Part shown: positions 1-7,671 of the stretch, one piece after another
Layout: every line of letters starts with the position of its first letter
Numbering within the stretch: the stretch's first letter is position 1
From: a virus
Length of the DNA: 40,137 nt
IMG/VR virus record: IMGVR_UViG_3300047469_000384
Location: 1 to 40,137 of that record
Strand: one strand, 5' to 3'
Translations under genes and position numbers: made by a program
The notes under the pieces: generated by a model
What the model was told of the DNA's origin: nothing
Seen by the model: the letters and a program-made list of their open reading frames with translations, nothing else
Databases searched by the model: none

Positions 1-1083
1 TCATGGCTTCACGATCCTGACTCTGATGTTGGTGACGTTCATCTTTCTAAAAAGCTTGAGGGCCGCGATCTTTTGTTTTTCGTTGGGAACCTCCCATGTT
101 CCGATCAGGCGATTTTGCGCCAGCACCTCGGACTGGCGCAATAGCTGGGCTCGCGCGTTTGGAGCGTCCACGACTTTCCACTTCCGATCGATAACATACT
201 CATTTTGTATGCCATCAAACTTCACCGGCCGTTTCGAGCCATCCGGCATCGTCCGCATCAACGTCGGTGCTTGGCCGAGCCGGGCCCCCGTCGCGGAATC
301 ATTGTATAGTTTTGCCGGAGTGTTGCGACCGAGATTCTCTTTCGCCCATCCGATCTGCGGCGGATCATAGCTTGTGCGAGGCGCTGCCCCGCGAAGGCGG
401 CGCAAGGCGGAAATCTTGCCGAGCGCCGCACCGGGCGTGGCTGCCAAAGCGACGTTGCCAGCGACCGATCCGGTCGCTCGGCCAATCTCACGCGGCGAGG
501 CATTGGCGACCGCGTCCACCGCCCGCGAAACCTGGATGCGAGCTCGCGTATCTTCGGCCGCTATCGCCGTATCGATCATGCTGGCGATCCCAACACCGGC
601 GTTACGAATGGTGGTGGCCGGATTCGTCGTCAGCACGGAATGCGCCGCCGCGACCGCCCCTTCCGCAACACCGTACACCCCTTCACCGACACCGCCGACA
701 AATTCAGCGGCCGGATTTGGCTGATCTCCGAGCCGCGACGCAATGGGCTTTGGCTGTCCCCCGGTCGCCCGGCGCTCCTCTGGTCTCCCGCTGAGTCTCG
801 CTGGTTGCTCCGCGCGCCGGGCTTCCGGCTTCGGCCCTGCCGCGATCCGCGGCTTCTGAGGATTGTCGCGACCGAGGATGTTAGGCACGCGGGAGGTGGA
901 TTTGGCCTTACCCGCACCGTAATAATGTCCCGTCTCGGCAAAGGTGAACCTGCCGTCCGACGGATCGTACCAAGGATTGAACTTGCGCTCGATCGCATCA
1001 TTCTTCGTGGATGCGGGCAATCTTCCCGTGCGCAACCATATCAGAAAAGCACGGCGCCATTCGTCTTCTGACATTTCGATCAT
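1..1083 (-). CDS. Polymorphic-toxin-like protein with C-terminal PD-(D/E)xK-type nuclease domain
   Basis: A 360-residue protein read leftward, ending at the first base of the window. Residues 1-55 form a short leader ending in a FNPWYDPSDGRFTFAE segment, a style seen in secreted or phage-linked toxins. About 55-130 is basic, proline-rich linker and 130-175 is a glycine/alanine-rich hydrophobic stretch. The last ~90 residues have FDG, then IDRKWKV (a D-x-K pair) and a QLLRQ helix followed by a strand and WEVP, the layout of restriction-endonuclease-fold toxin domains. Catalysis and family are inferred from this motif order only. It lies outside the proposed prophage. Any immunity gene downstream would be past the left edge. 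Confidence 0.55.
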   Translation of the reverse strand: MIEMSEDEWRRAFLIWLRTGRLPASTKNDAIERKFNPWYDPSDGRFTFAETGHYYGAGKAKSTSRVPNILGRDNPQKPRIAAGPKPEARRAEQPARLSGRPEERRATGGQPKPIASRLGDQPNPAAEFVGGVGEGVYGVAEGAVAAAHSVLTTNPATTIRNAGVGIASMIDTAIAAEDTRARIQVSRAVDAVANASPREIGRATGSVAGNVALAATPGAALGKISALRRLRGAAPRTSYDPPQIGWAKENLGRNTPAKLYNDSATGARLGQAPTLMRTMPDGSKRPVKFDGIQNEYVIDRKWKVVDAPNARAQLLRQSEVLAQNRLIGTWEVPNEKQKIAALKLFRKMNVTNIRVRIVKP

Positions 1084-1285
1084 GCCGCATCACCTCTGCT
1101 GCGAGGCAAGAACATTTCAGAAACATTATCTAACAAGTCAAGCTGGATCGCTTGAGTTCTGACCCTGCTGGTCTGGCGGCGTTCCGCAACACGAAACAGT
1201 CCAATTCAGTGGACTAGAACGACCGGTCCCAGCTAGTCCTCTATGGTGCCTAGCTAACAGTCGCTTTTCTGCGGATTTCAGGAAA

Positions 1286-1330
1286 TGGTGCCGCTTACAG
1301 GACTCGAACCTGTGACCCCCGCATTACGAA
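1286..1330 (-). other. Attachment site candidate (attL): orphan 3' half of tRNA-Thr(CGU)
   Basis: On the minus strand this stretch reads from the anticodon loop (TTCGTAA, anticodon CGT) through a variable loop, a perfect T arm (ACAGG, TTCGAGT, CCTGT), the acceptor 3' strand AAGCGGC and an encoded CCA. The bases upstream of the anticodon loop (1331 onward) cannot pair with TGCGG, so the 5' half is missing and the gene is not functional. A 3' half ending at CCA is the usual mark of tyrosine-integrase insertion into a tRNA gene. The orientation predicts an intact minus-strand tRNA-Thr just right of the integrase. In the surrounding 1084-1604 I see no gene, only upstream regions for the two flanking genes. 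Confidence 0.75.
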
Positions 1331-1604
1331 AACATAGGCTGTTTAACGCTCCTGCCATGTTGTCTCTGATGCGCACTTACTGAAGCAGCTCCGAAAATCG
1401 CAGTTTTCCGTTCGCAATTTTCAGTTGCACCGGAAACGCACCGGACGCCTATTTCAGCACCAGCAAGTTCGTCCGCGACGCAGTCGAGTTTCTGCATCGC
1501 GCCAATCGACTCCTGATCCGGGGGGCCGACGTGACGTCGCTGTTTATCCAAATCTCCGCTATTCCATCCATCCCTGCCAACCTTCTCGCCACGGGAGCAT
1601 CCGC

Positions 1605-2294
1605 ATGACGGCGCGCTCCTTTGGTCAGATCGCTGGTAGCTTCGCTGATCGCCGTAACCCCGATCGTGAAAAAACGCCCCGGCGCAACAGCTATGACATC
1701 AATGATCGACGGGCGCAGATCTTCAGTCCCGTTCGGGACGGCTGGGACTGGATCGGCGCCATCATGCAGGCATTCGATGAGTTGCTGCATGATCAACGCA
1801 CCACACGATACAAGGAAGCCGACCGGCTACAGGATGGCGACCGTCGTATTCTGCTCAGCTTCCTGAAGCTCATCGATTTCAAGACCGGCCAGTTGGATCC
1901 GAGTTATCAGCAATTGGCCGACCGTGCGGGATGCCATCGAGCGACCGCCATCGAGGCCTGCAAGCGCTTCGCCAAATGGCTGGGCCTGAAATGGGTCCGA
2001 CGTACCATCGTCGCGGAGACAGTCGGCATGGCAGGACCACAGCGCGAGCAAATCAGCAACGCCTTCGTCTTTGACCTCAGCAGCGCGCCACGCCGCGTCT
2101 GGGCCACGTTCAAGGCGGCCCTTCGCCGCAAGGTCATCAAGCGCAGGGGCAAGGCTCCCCAACACCTGAATAAAGCGCCAGCGCGGGCCGACGACCCTAC
2201 TCTTCTCGCTGCGTTAAATTCCTTGGGCAAAGCGCTCGACGAAGGGGGTAGCGCTAGTCGGGAGTCCCGACACTATCCAGGGGTAGAAATATAA
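1605..2294 (+). CDS. Helix-turn-helix protein, possible phage replication initiator
   Basis: A 229-residue basic protein. I chose ATG 1605 because GGGAG lies 8-12 bases upstream and the earlier part of the frame looks noncoding. Residues 75-130 hold a winged HTH of the HTH_36 type: DGDRRILLSFLKLIDFKTG, then YQQLADRAGCHRATAIEACKR, then a short wing. The C-terminus (195-229) is low-complexity. HTH proteins of this shape are often annotated as plasmid or phage replication proteins in alphaproteobacteria. It lies between the proposed attL and cos, the right end of the packaged genome, where P2 keeps its replication gene A. No gpA-like nickase is visible elsewhere. A replication role is inference; it may instead be an island regulator. 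Confidence 0.6.
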   Translation: MTARSFGQIAGSFADRRNPDREKTPRRNSYDINDRRAQIFSPVRDGWDWIGAIMQAFDELLHDQRTTRYKEADRLQDGDRRILLSFLKLIDFKTGQLDPSYQQLADRAGCHRATAIEACKRFAKWLGLKWVRRTIVAETVGMAGPQREQISNAFVFDLSSAPRRVWATFKAALRRKVIKRRGKAPQHLNKAPARADDPTLLAALNSLGKALDEGGSASRESRHYPGVEI

Positions 2295-2527
2295 AAGGGG
2301 GAAAGGACTGGCTTCGCCAGACGTAGTTTGACCGGACCACCATCATCGTCGCCTGAAAAGGCCATCAAGCACTCACGACGCGCGGTCGGGGGCCGGAGCC
2401 GCATACGCGTCTCCGGGGGCTTCCCAGAGGGAGCCCAGGGCGAAACGAGTGCATCTCACGGCGGCTGCGCAAGCGGCCCTGTAGCTGCATCGAAACGCAT
2501 CAGCACATCGTGCCGTCTGATGGGCTT

Positions 2528-2548
2528 CCGGCCTAGGACTTAGGCCGG
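2528..2548 (+). terminator. Candidate terminator downstream of the HTH gene
   Basis: Perfect 8-bp stem CCGGCCTA / TAGGCCGG with a 5-base loop, followed by only a short T run (TTTGAG). It lies 234 bases past the stop at 2294 with no gene between. The weak U-tract makes function uncertain. Confidence 0.4.
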
Positions 2549-2597
2549 TTTGAGGCAGTAGCCACGCCTGCATCAAAAGGGACATAAAAAGCGCGCG

Positions 2598-2620
2598 GGC
2601 GAGGCGGGGGGAAAAGCGAG
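2598..2620 (+). other. cos site candidate (P2-type cohesive end)
   Basis: The stretch begins GGCGAGGCGGGG and continues GGAAAAGCGAG. From memory, the P2 19-base cohesive end is GGCGAGGCGGGGAAAGCAC, so the first 12 bases are identical and the rest matches with a small insertion. It has the P2 orientation and place: just outside the leftward Q-side genes, reading into them. The noncoding stretch 2295-2767 around it also holds two hairpins and a short palindrome. Terminase P and M would cut here. The assignment rests on sequence similarity and position. Confidence 0.65.
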
Positions 2621-2688
2621 TTTTTAGGGGTGGCAGCCCGGAATTGTTGGATTTGGGATCTCTCGCCTCCAAACACCCATGACACGAC

Positions 2689-2705
2689 GCGTAATATTAT
2701 TACGC
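2689..2705. repeat. AT-centred 17-bp palindrome next to cos
   Basis: GCGTAAT-ATT-ATTACGC, perfect 7-bp arms around a 3-base centre, lies 70-85 bases inside the proposed cos site and just beyond the methylase terminator. It could be a protein-binding site for packaging or replication, or simply part of the terminator region. No function can be assigned. Confidence 0.4.
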
Positions 2706-2712
2706 AACAAAA

Positions 2713-2741
2713 AGGGCGACCCGCGCGCTACGGATCGCCCT
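2713..2741 (-). terminator. Rho-independent terminator of the leftward P-Q-dam operon
   Basis: AGGGCGA / TCGCCCT stem, extended by CCG/CGG after a one-base interruption. On the minus strand the stem is followed by a run of five T (2713-2709). It starts 27 bases after the methylase stop codon, so it fits the end of the leftward transcript. Confidence 0.75.
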
Positions 2742-2767
2742 GGATCATCTCACCATGCGCAGTGGCT

Positions 2768-3571
2768 TTAGCCGGGCAACGGAAAATTGCTCACGATCAG
2801 TTCGGCCACCGCCTTGTTCTGCACGCCAATCGAATAGGTCGTCGGGGTTTCGGTAACATGGAAGCGACCGAAGGTCTCCCACGCGCCCGGCGTCGCGTTG
2901 ATGGAGAGCAGGAACTTGCCCTTGATGCCCTCCAGCTGGTCGGCCAACTGCGCGAAATCCTTGCGCGAGAAGACGTCCTGCCCATAGTGCGTCTCACATC
3001 CCCAATAGGGCGGATCGAGATAGAACAGCGCCCCGACACGGTCGTATCGGCGGATGAAATCCCCATAGGCCAGCTGCTCGATGATAACGCCCGCCAATCG
3101 CTCATGAATGTCCGCCAGCATCGGCTCGAGCTTCGTGACATTGAACCGTCCGCCGGCAACCCGGTCGACACCGAAATTCCGGCCCGACACCTTACCGCCA
3201 AAGGCGAGCCGCTGCAGATAGAGGAACCGCGCCGCGCGCTGCAGGTCCGTCAGCCGGTCGGCCGGCAACGCCCGCAGCCGCTCAAATTCCGCCCTGCTCG
3301 AAACCCGCCAGCGCAGCATATCGATGAAATAGGGGTAATGCTCCTGCAGGACGCGGAAGAAGGTGGCGACGTCCCCGCTGATATCGTTGATCGCCTCGGC
3401 CCTGGGCCGCGCGGGACGCCTCAGGAAGATGCCGCCCATTCCCACAAACGGCTCGGCATAGCTGTCATGCGGCACCTGGCTGATGATCGATATGAGCCGC
3501 CGCGCCAGATTGCGCTTGCCGCCAATATATCCGGCGGCGGGAGAAACGGGGTGAACATTTTCGAGTGACAT
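2768..3571 (-). CDS. dam: DNA adenine-N6 methyltransferase, D12 (Dam) class
   Basis: 267 residues, the usual size for Dam-class enzymes, which methylate adenine (GATC for most members) with S-adenosylmethionine. The motifs are in order: GYIGGKRNL at 14-22 (motif X), EPFVGMGG at 40-47 (SAM-binding FxGxG), NDISGD at 62-67 and catalytic DPPY at 186-189. The start at 3571 gives MSLENV, which leads straight into the conserved region. It is the last gene of the leftward P-Q operon and is followed by a terminator. Phage adenine methylases often protect DNA from restriction or affect packaging and replication. The exact target sequence cannot be read from the protein. Confidence 0.92.
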   Translation of the reverse strand: MSLENVHPVSPAAGYIGGKRNLARRLISIISQVPHDSYAEPFVGMGGIFLRRPARPRAEAINDISGDVATFFRVLQEHYPYFIDMLRWRVSSRAEFERLRALPADRLTDLQRAARFLYLQRLAFGGKVSGRNFGVDRVAGGRFNVTKLEPMLADIHERLAGVIIEQLAYGDFIRRYDRVGALFYLDPPYWGCETHYGQDVFSRKDFAQLADQLEGIKGKFLLSINATPGAWETFGRFHVTETPTTYSIGVQNKAVAELIVSNFPLPG

Positions 3572-3715
3572 GTAGGATTCTCGCTCACAGATGAACCACC
3601 GCCCTGATGAGAGCGGGGCGGCCAGGGTGGCCGATTGGTTGTGGCGAGAGCATCCTCGTCGGTGGCCGCGTTGCAGCGCGGTCATCCCCGCTTTCACGGA
3701 AATATGGTCATGGCC

Positions 3716-4768
3716 TCACGGCGCGATGCGCACGCGCTCCCGGAACTGCAGCGCCTCGAAGCCCAGTTGGTCATTGAGTTCCAGAAAGACAGACTGCAAC
3801 GGCTCGATCTCCAGTTCGAAGAAGCTGTCGAGCGCCTTGGCCGGATCGCCGAAGCCTCCCGCATTCGCCGGGATGATGCCAAGCAGCTGCGGCGGCACGC
3901 GGTGCGCGGCCAGCACGTCATCCCGCGTCGTATTCTTGATCCCCAGAAAATCGTCCTTGGCCCCGACCTCCGCGATCGGGATGATCTTGATCCCGCCATC
4001 CTTCCCGTCCGGGGAATGCACGAACATGTTGCGAAAATTGCCCGGCCCCTTCGCGCGTTTCAGCGCATCCCGCATCGCATCGATATCGTTGTCGGCGAAC
4101 TGGCCAGTGGCATAGAGGATGTAGCCCGCATGGCTCCCATTTTCGAAATAGCGGCGACGGAACAGGGTCGCGTTCTCGTTAAGCAGCGCCGATTGCAGCG
4201 CCGAAAGATATTCGGGCAGGCCATAGATCTCCTGATTGATGTCCGGCGCGAGGATCTGATGCACCGTGCCGGGCTCGAATTCGCTCTCGTTGCGATACCC
4301 TGGCACCCACCAGAAACGGCCCGGCACGACACCGCGCCGCGTATATTTGGCAAGGCAATGGTCTAGCCGCATCACCCCGCCAAGCCGGTTCCTGACCTCC
4401 TGCACATAGGCATTCCCCATCACCAGATAGTCCTGCACGATGCCGGCGAACGTCTTGCGCGACATCCATGGCGTCGGATCAAGGCTGGCCGCCAGCATGT
4501 TGCGCTTCAGGATGATGGCGCTGCTATGATGCGGCGATGCCCGGAATGCGCGGGCAAGGCCGTCCAGCGAGACTGGCGGCTCATACCAGCGGCCATTGTC
4601 CCAGCATTCCAGCATGTCGAGCATGGTGGCCCGGCTCAGCACCGGCTCAGGATCCCCGAAGGTGAACGCCTCGACCGCGCCGCGGCGGTTATCGTTGGCC
4701 GCGACAATCGCGCCCTGCGACGCTGTGGCCGTTTCCCGGCGGTTCATACGGCGTGCGCGCTTGCTCAT
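3716..4768 (-). CDS. Q: Portal protein (P2 gpQ family)
   Basis: 350 residues, close to P2 gpQ (about 344). Portal proteins form the dodecameric ring at the capsid vertex through which DNA enters and to which the tail joins. Recognisable segments are FTFGDPEPVL near residue 36, the LKRNMLAA region, GNAYVQEVRNRLGG, and a C-terminal part with NTTRDDVLAAHRVPPQLLGI. The ATG at 4768 overlaps the terminase stop by four bases (ATGA), showing translational coupling. The N-terminal 25 residues are basic and poorly conserved, so MNRRE seven codons later is a possible alternative start. Confidence 0.95.
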   Translation of the reverse strand: MSKRARRMNRRETATASQGAIVAANDNRRGAVEAFTFGDPEPVLSRATMLDMLECWDNGRWYEPPVSLDGLARAFRASPHHSSAIILKRNMLAASLDPTPWMSRKTFAGIVQDYLVMGNAYVQEVRNRLGGVMRLDHCLAKYTRRGVVPGRFWWVPGYRNESEFEPGTVHQILAPDINQEIYGLPEYLSALQSALLNENATLFRRRYFENGSHAGYILYATGQFADNDIDAMRDALKRAKGPGNFRNMFVHSPDGKDGGIKIIPIAEVGAKDDFLGIKNTTRDDVLAAHRVPPQLLGIIPANAGGFGDPAKALDSFFELEIEPLQSVFLELNDQLGFEALQFRERVRIAP

Positions 4769-6621
4769 TCGATAATCTCCATCGTGCCCTTTGGCGCTTC
4801 CTTGCCATCGAGCGGTTCATTCATGAGGATGTGCATGGTGGCCCAAGCGAGATCCGCATGGCCGTCATTGCCGCCGCGCCCCGCCTTGAAGGTGACGTTG
4901 CGCCCGCTGGTGGTCAGCGTCTTCTTGATCGAGACGAAGGCCGACACGATGTCGAGCATCCCGCTGTCAAAGGCGAGCCGCCCCCGGCGGACGACATTTT
5001 GCGCCTTCATGATCATGCCGGCCTTCACTTCCAGCGAATATTCGATCTTCGCGACCGAACAGCCAGGTATCGCCCCCGGCTTGGCGAGCAGCTGATACAC
5101 ACCAGCGCCCACGCCCTTGGCGTCGATGCCCAGATAGGTGCAATTATACCGGCTCAGCACCGCCTTGATGAATTCCGCCTGCTGCTCGAAATCCAGCCCG
5201 CGCAGCTGATGGCGCTCAAGGATCCTGAACGGCCCACCTTCGGTTGACGGTGGCGCGGCGATCACCAGCGCGGCATTGTCGCCATTCTCGCTTTCCTGCG
5301 GATCATAGCCAGCCCACACAGAGCGATTGCCATAAGGCCGGGCCGCCTCGGGGTCGAAATCCACCCATTCGATCAGGCTGTCACAGCCGCAGGAAATCAG
5401 GTCGTTGAACTTGAACGCCGACAGGCTGTCGTCAACAAACTCGCACATGTAGAGGTTGGCGAATTCGTCGGGCGCATATTCGTCTTCCAGTTCCTCCATA
5501 TCAAACAAGTCGCAACCGCCCATGGCCGCGTCGCTGATGGTGACGATGTTGCGCCAGATGCGATCCGGGCCGACGCTGCCGATGGCAAGCGCTGCATGGC
5601 TGACGTCGATCTCTATCCGGTCGGCTTTCTTGCGGCGACGGTTGCGCCGTTCCCCGGTCCAGTAGGGATAGGCCGGATGCGCGATGGTCGATGGCGTAGA
5701 GAAATAGGTTTTTCGCCATTTCTTGTGCGTCGCCATGCCAGAAGCGACCTTGTTCAGCTCCTCGAACGAGTGGACCCAGAAAAATTCGTCAAAGTAGAAA
5801 TTGCCGCTGCGCCCCTGTGCCGTGCGGAAGTTCGTGCCCAGAAAGTGCAGTTCCGCCGCCGCGTCCTCTTCCGCCCGCAGGTCGGACGTGATCAGCATCG
5901 GATCGCCGGTCAGGGTTACACCCACCAGCTTGGCGAAGCTGACGATATAGGACCGGAACTGATGCGCCTGGGCTTTTGATGCCGACAGGAAGATCTGGTT
6001 ACGGCCCGTCTCGATCGCGTCCATCAACGCTTCGAAGGCGAAATAGTAGGTCGCGCCGATCTGCCGCGACTTCAGGATCATGCGGGTCCGCCGATCCTTC
6101 TCCTCCCACCAACGCAGCTGATAATCGAAGCATCCTGCAAGGAAGATGCGCTTGAGCTCTTCCGCCTGCTCTTCAGTGAAATGGTTCTTTTTGGGCTTCT
6201 TGCGCGGCCCGGCATTCCGGTTCCCGACCTTTTCGTTCAGATCGCCTGCATGGCCGCCGGGAGCGTCATAGCGGCGCACGCGGGCCAGCGTCTCGATGGA
6301 GCGATTGAGCGCATCCATTTCGACCAGATCGGCGCTGGTCTTCTTTTCCTTGGCGATCAGGGTCAGCAGCCGGATTTCCAGCCCGTCCTCGATCTTCTTG
6401 ATCGATGGCGCCTCATCCCAGCGCTGACGTTGTTTCCATGATTCGATCGTGGCGCGCGGGAAGGGCTTGCCCTTGTCATTCACCACGCCGTGCAGCGCGA
6501 ATTCATCCGCAATCTGGGTGACACCCCACCCACGCCAGTAAAGGCTGCGCGCGTGGCGCTCGGGATCGAACCGCAGATAGGGCGATAGCGGGCCGCTCTG
6601 GTGAAGGACGTGCGTGGTCAT
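4765..6621 (-). CDS. P: Terminase ATPase subunit (P2 gpP family)
   Basis: 618 residues (P2 gpP is about 590). It is the large terminase subunit that cuts concatemers at cos and pumps DNA into the head. An N-terminal HTH (residues 28-65, GWGVTQIADEFALHG) probably binds cos. The ATPase has Walker A KSRQIGAT at 184-191, Walker B FYFDEF at 275-280 and motif III FSTPST at 307-312. The C-terminal nuclease region shows AGYDPQE, YLGIDAKGVG and GNDGHADLAW, supplying the acidic residues. The start at 6621 has no Shine-Dalgarno and follows a late-promoter palindrome by 45 bases. Confidence 0.96.
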   Translation of the reverse strand: MTTHVLHQSGPLSPYLRFDPERHARSLYWRGWGVTQIADEFALHGVVNDKGKPFPRATIESWKQRQRWDEAPSIKKIEDGLEIRLLTLIAKEKKTSADLVEMDALNRSIETLARVRRYDAPGGHAGDLNEKVGNRNAGPRKKPKKNHFTEEQAEELKRIFLAGCFDYQLRWWEEKDRRTRMILKSRQIGATYYFAFEALMDAIETGRNQIFLSASKAQAHQFRSYIVSFAKLVGVTLTGDPMLITSDLRAEEDAAAELHFLGTNFRTAQGRSGNFYFDEFFWVHSFEELNKVASGMATHKKWRKTYFSTPSTIAHPAYPYWTGERRNRRRKKADRIEIDVSHAALAIGSVGPDRIWRNIVTISDAAMGGCDLFDMEELEDEYAPDEFANLYMCEFVDDSLSAFKFNDLISCGCDSLIEWVDFDPEAARPYGNRSVWAGYDPQESENGDNAALVIAAPPSTEGGPFRILERHQLRGLDFEQQAEFIKAVLSRYNCTYLGIDAKGVGAGVYQLLAKPGAIPGCSVAKIEYSLEVKAGMIMKAQNVVRRGRLAFDSGMLDIVSAFVSIKKTLTTSGRNVTFKAGRGGNDGHADLAWATMHILMNEPLDGKEAPKGTMEIIE

Positions 6622-6666
6622 AGGGGCGGACCATGCCCCGCACCCAAGCCTATGATCATGGGCGTC

Positions 6667-6692
6667 TATTTGGACAGGCGGCTATCCAAATG
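6667..6692. promoter_or_regulatory. Late-operon palindrome copy 1 (Ogr-type site) between P and O
   Basis: ATTTGGA (6668-6674) and TCCAAAT (6685-6691) flank a 10-base centre that is the reverse complement of the centre in the other two copies. The core is TGG-N12-CCA, the geometry of the P2 Ogr/Delta site TGT-N12-ACA. The centre is 58.5 bases from the P start (leftward) and 104.5 from the O start (rightward). One site therefore seems to serve two divergent late promoters. Confidence 0.8.
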
Positions 6693-6783
6693 CAGGGACT
6701 TGAGACTGCCCGCCCGACGGCCCTTTTCTGGCCACCGACATCAGGGGCTCACTGCCCCGCAACCACGGGAACCGGAACCGACC

Positions 6784-7629
6784 ATGGCCAAGAGCAAATT
6801 TTTCCGCGTCTTTGTCGAAGGCTTCACCGCCAGCGATGGCCGCAAGATCGAGGCATCGTGGATCGACGACATCGTCTCCACCTTCAACGCCGCCACCTAC
6901 ACCCCGCGCATCAACATCGAGCATATCAAGGGCTACAGCCCGGAACCGCCGTTCAACGGCTATGGCGATGTCGTCGCGGTCAAGGCACAGACCGATGAAC
7001 TGGTGATCAACGGCCAGACTGAACGCCGCCGCGCGCTCTACCTGCAGGTTGACCCCAATGAGCAGTTGATCGCCATGCGCGCCAAGGGCCAGAAGCCCTT
7101 TCCCTCGGTGGAAATCTCGCCCGATTTCGCCGGCACCGGCAAGGTGGGGCTGGTGGGCCTCGCCCTTACCGACAATCCCGCCTCTCTGGGCACCGAAGCG
7201 TTCAACTTTTCGGCTTTCAAACCGATGTTCGACGCCCGAAAATCCGCGCCGAACAACCTCTTCTCGGAAGCCTTCGAAGCGGTGGACATCGTCATGGAGG
7301 ATGCGCCTGTGGACGGCACCGGCATCGCCGCCGCCATCGCATCCGGCTTCGCAAGCCTCGCGGCGAAATTCACCGGCAGCGGCGATGGCAAGAAGGAACA
7401 GCCGAGCGAACCGCCCAAGCCCGCCAACGACAACAGCTTCGACGTCGCCGCCTTCACCGCCGGCCTCGCGGAACAAGTCGCCGCCGCCGTGAAGCCGGCC
7501 AATGATGCAGTAACCAAGATCCAGGGCGATTTCGCCGCGCTGCTCGCCAAGCTGGAATCCACCGAGCAGACCGGATTTTCACGCGCGCCCGCGACCGGCG
7601 GTTCCAACGCGATCCAGACCAACTGCTGA
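6784..7629 (+). CDS. O: Capsid scaffolding protein / prohead protease (P2 gpO family)
   Basis: 281 residues, matching P2 gpO (284). gpO is both the internal scaffold and the serine protease that matures the capsid and then degrades itself. The N-terminal protease half shows KFFRVFVEG, WIDDI, a histidine in INIEHIKG (about residue 46), DELV and a serine in PFPSVEISPDF (about 110), consistent with the H-S-D triad. From residue 180 on the protein is alanine-rich and helical, as expected for a scaffold. The ATG at 6784 lies after a 90-base leader from the late palindrome. Confidence 0.94.
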   Translation: MAKSKFFRVFVEGFTASDGRKIEASWIDDIVSTFNAATYTPRINIEHIKGYSPEPPFNGYGDVVAVKAQTDELVINGQTERRRALYLQVDPNEQLIAMRAKGQKPFPSVEISPDFAGTGKVGLVGLALTDNPASLGTEAFNFSAFKPMFDARKSAPNNLFSEAFEAVDIVMEDAPVDGTGIAAAIASGFASLAAKFTGSGDGKKEQPSEPPKPANDNSFDVAAFTAGLAEQVAAAVKPANDAVTKIQGDFAALLAKLESTEQTGFSRAPATGGSNAIQTNC

Positions 7630-7671
7630 TCCTCGCCGCCGCCCGCCTCAACACCTTGGAGTAATCCCCAC

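Noticed and set aside
2689-2705. Resemblance to the TAATATTAC nick site of rolling-circle CRESS viruses
   Set aside because: The sequence is TAATATTATTAC, not the exact nonamer, there is no Rep protein of that type, and a 17-base AT palindrome has many other explanations.
3598-3620. CCGCCC / GGGCGG hairpin between Q and dam as a terminator
   Set aside because: There is no T run on the minus strand and dam would be cut off from its operon; it is more likely a chance GC stem.
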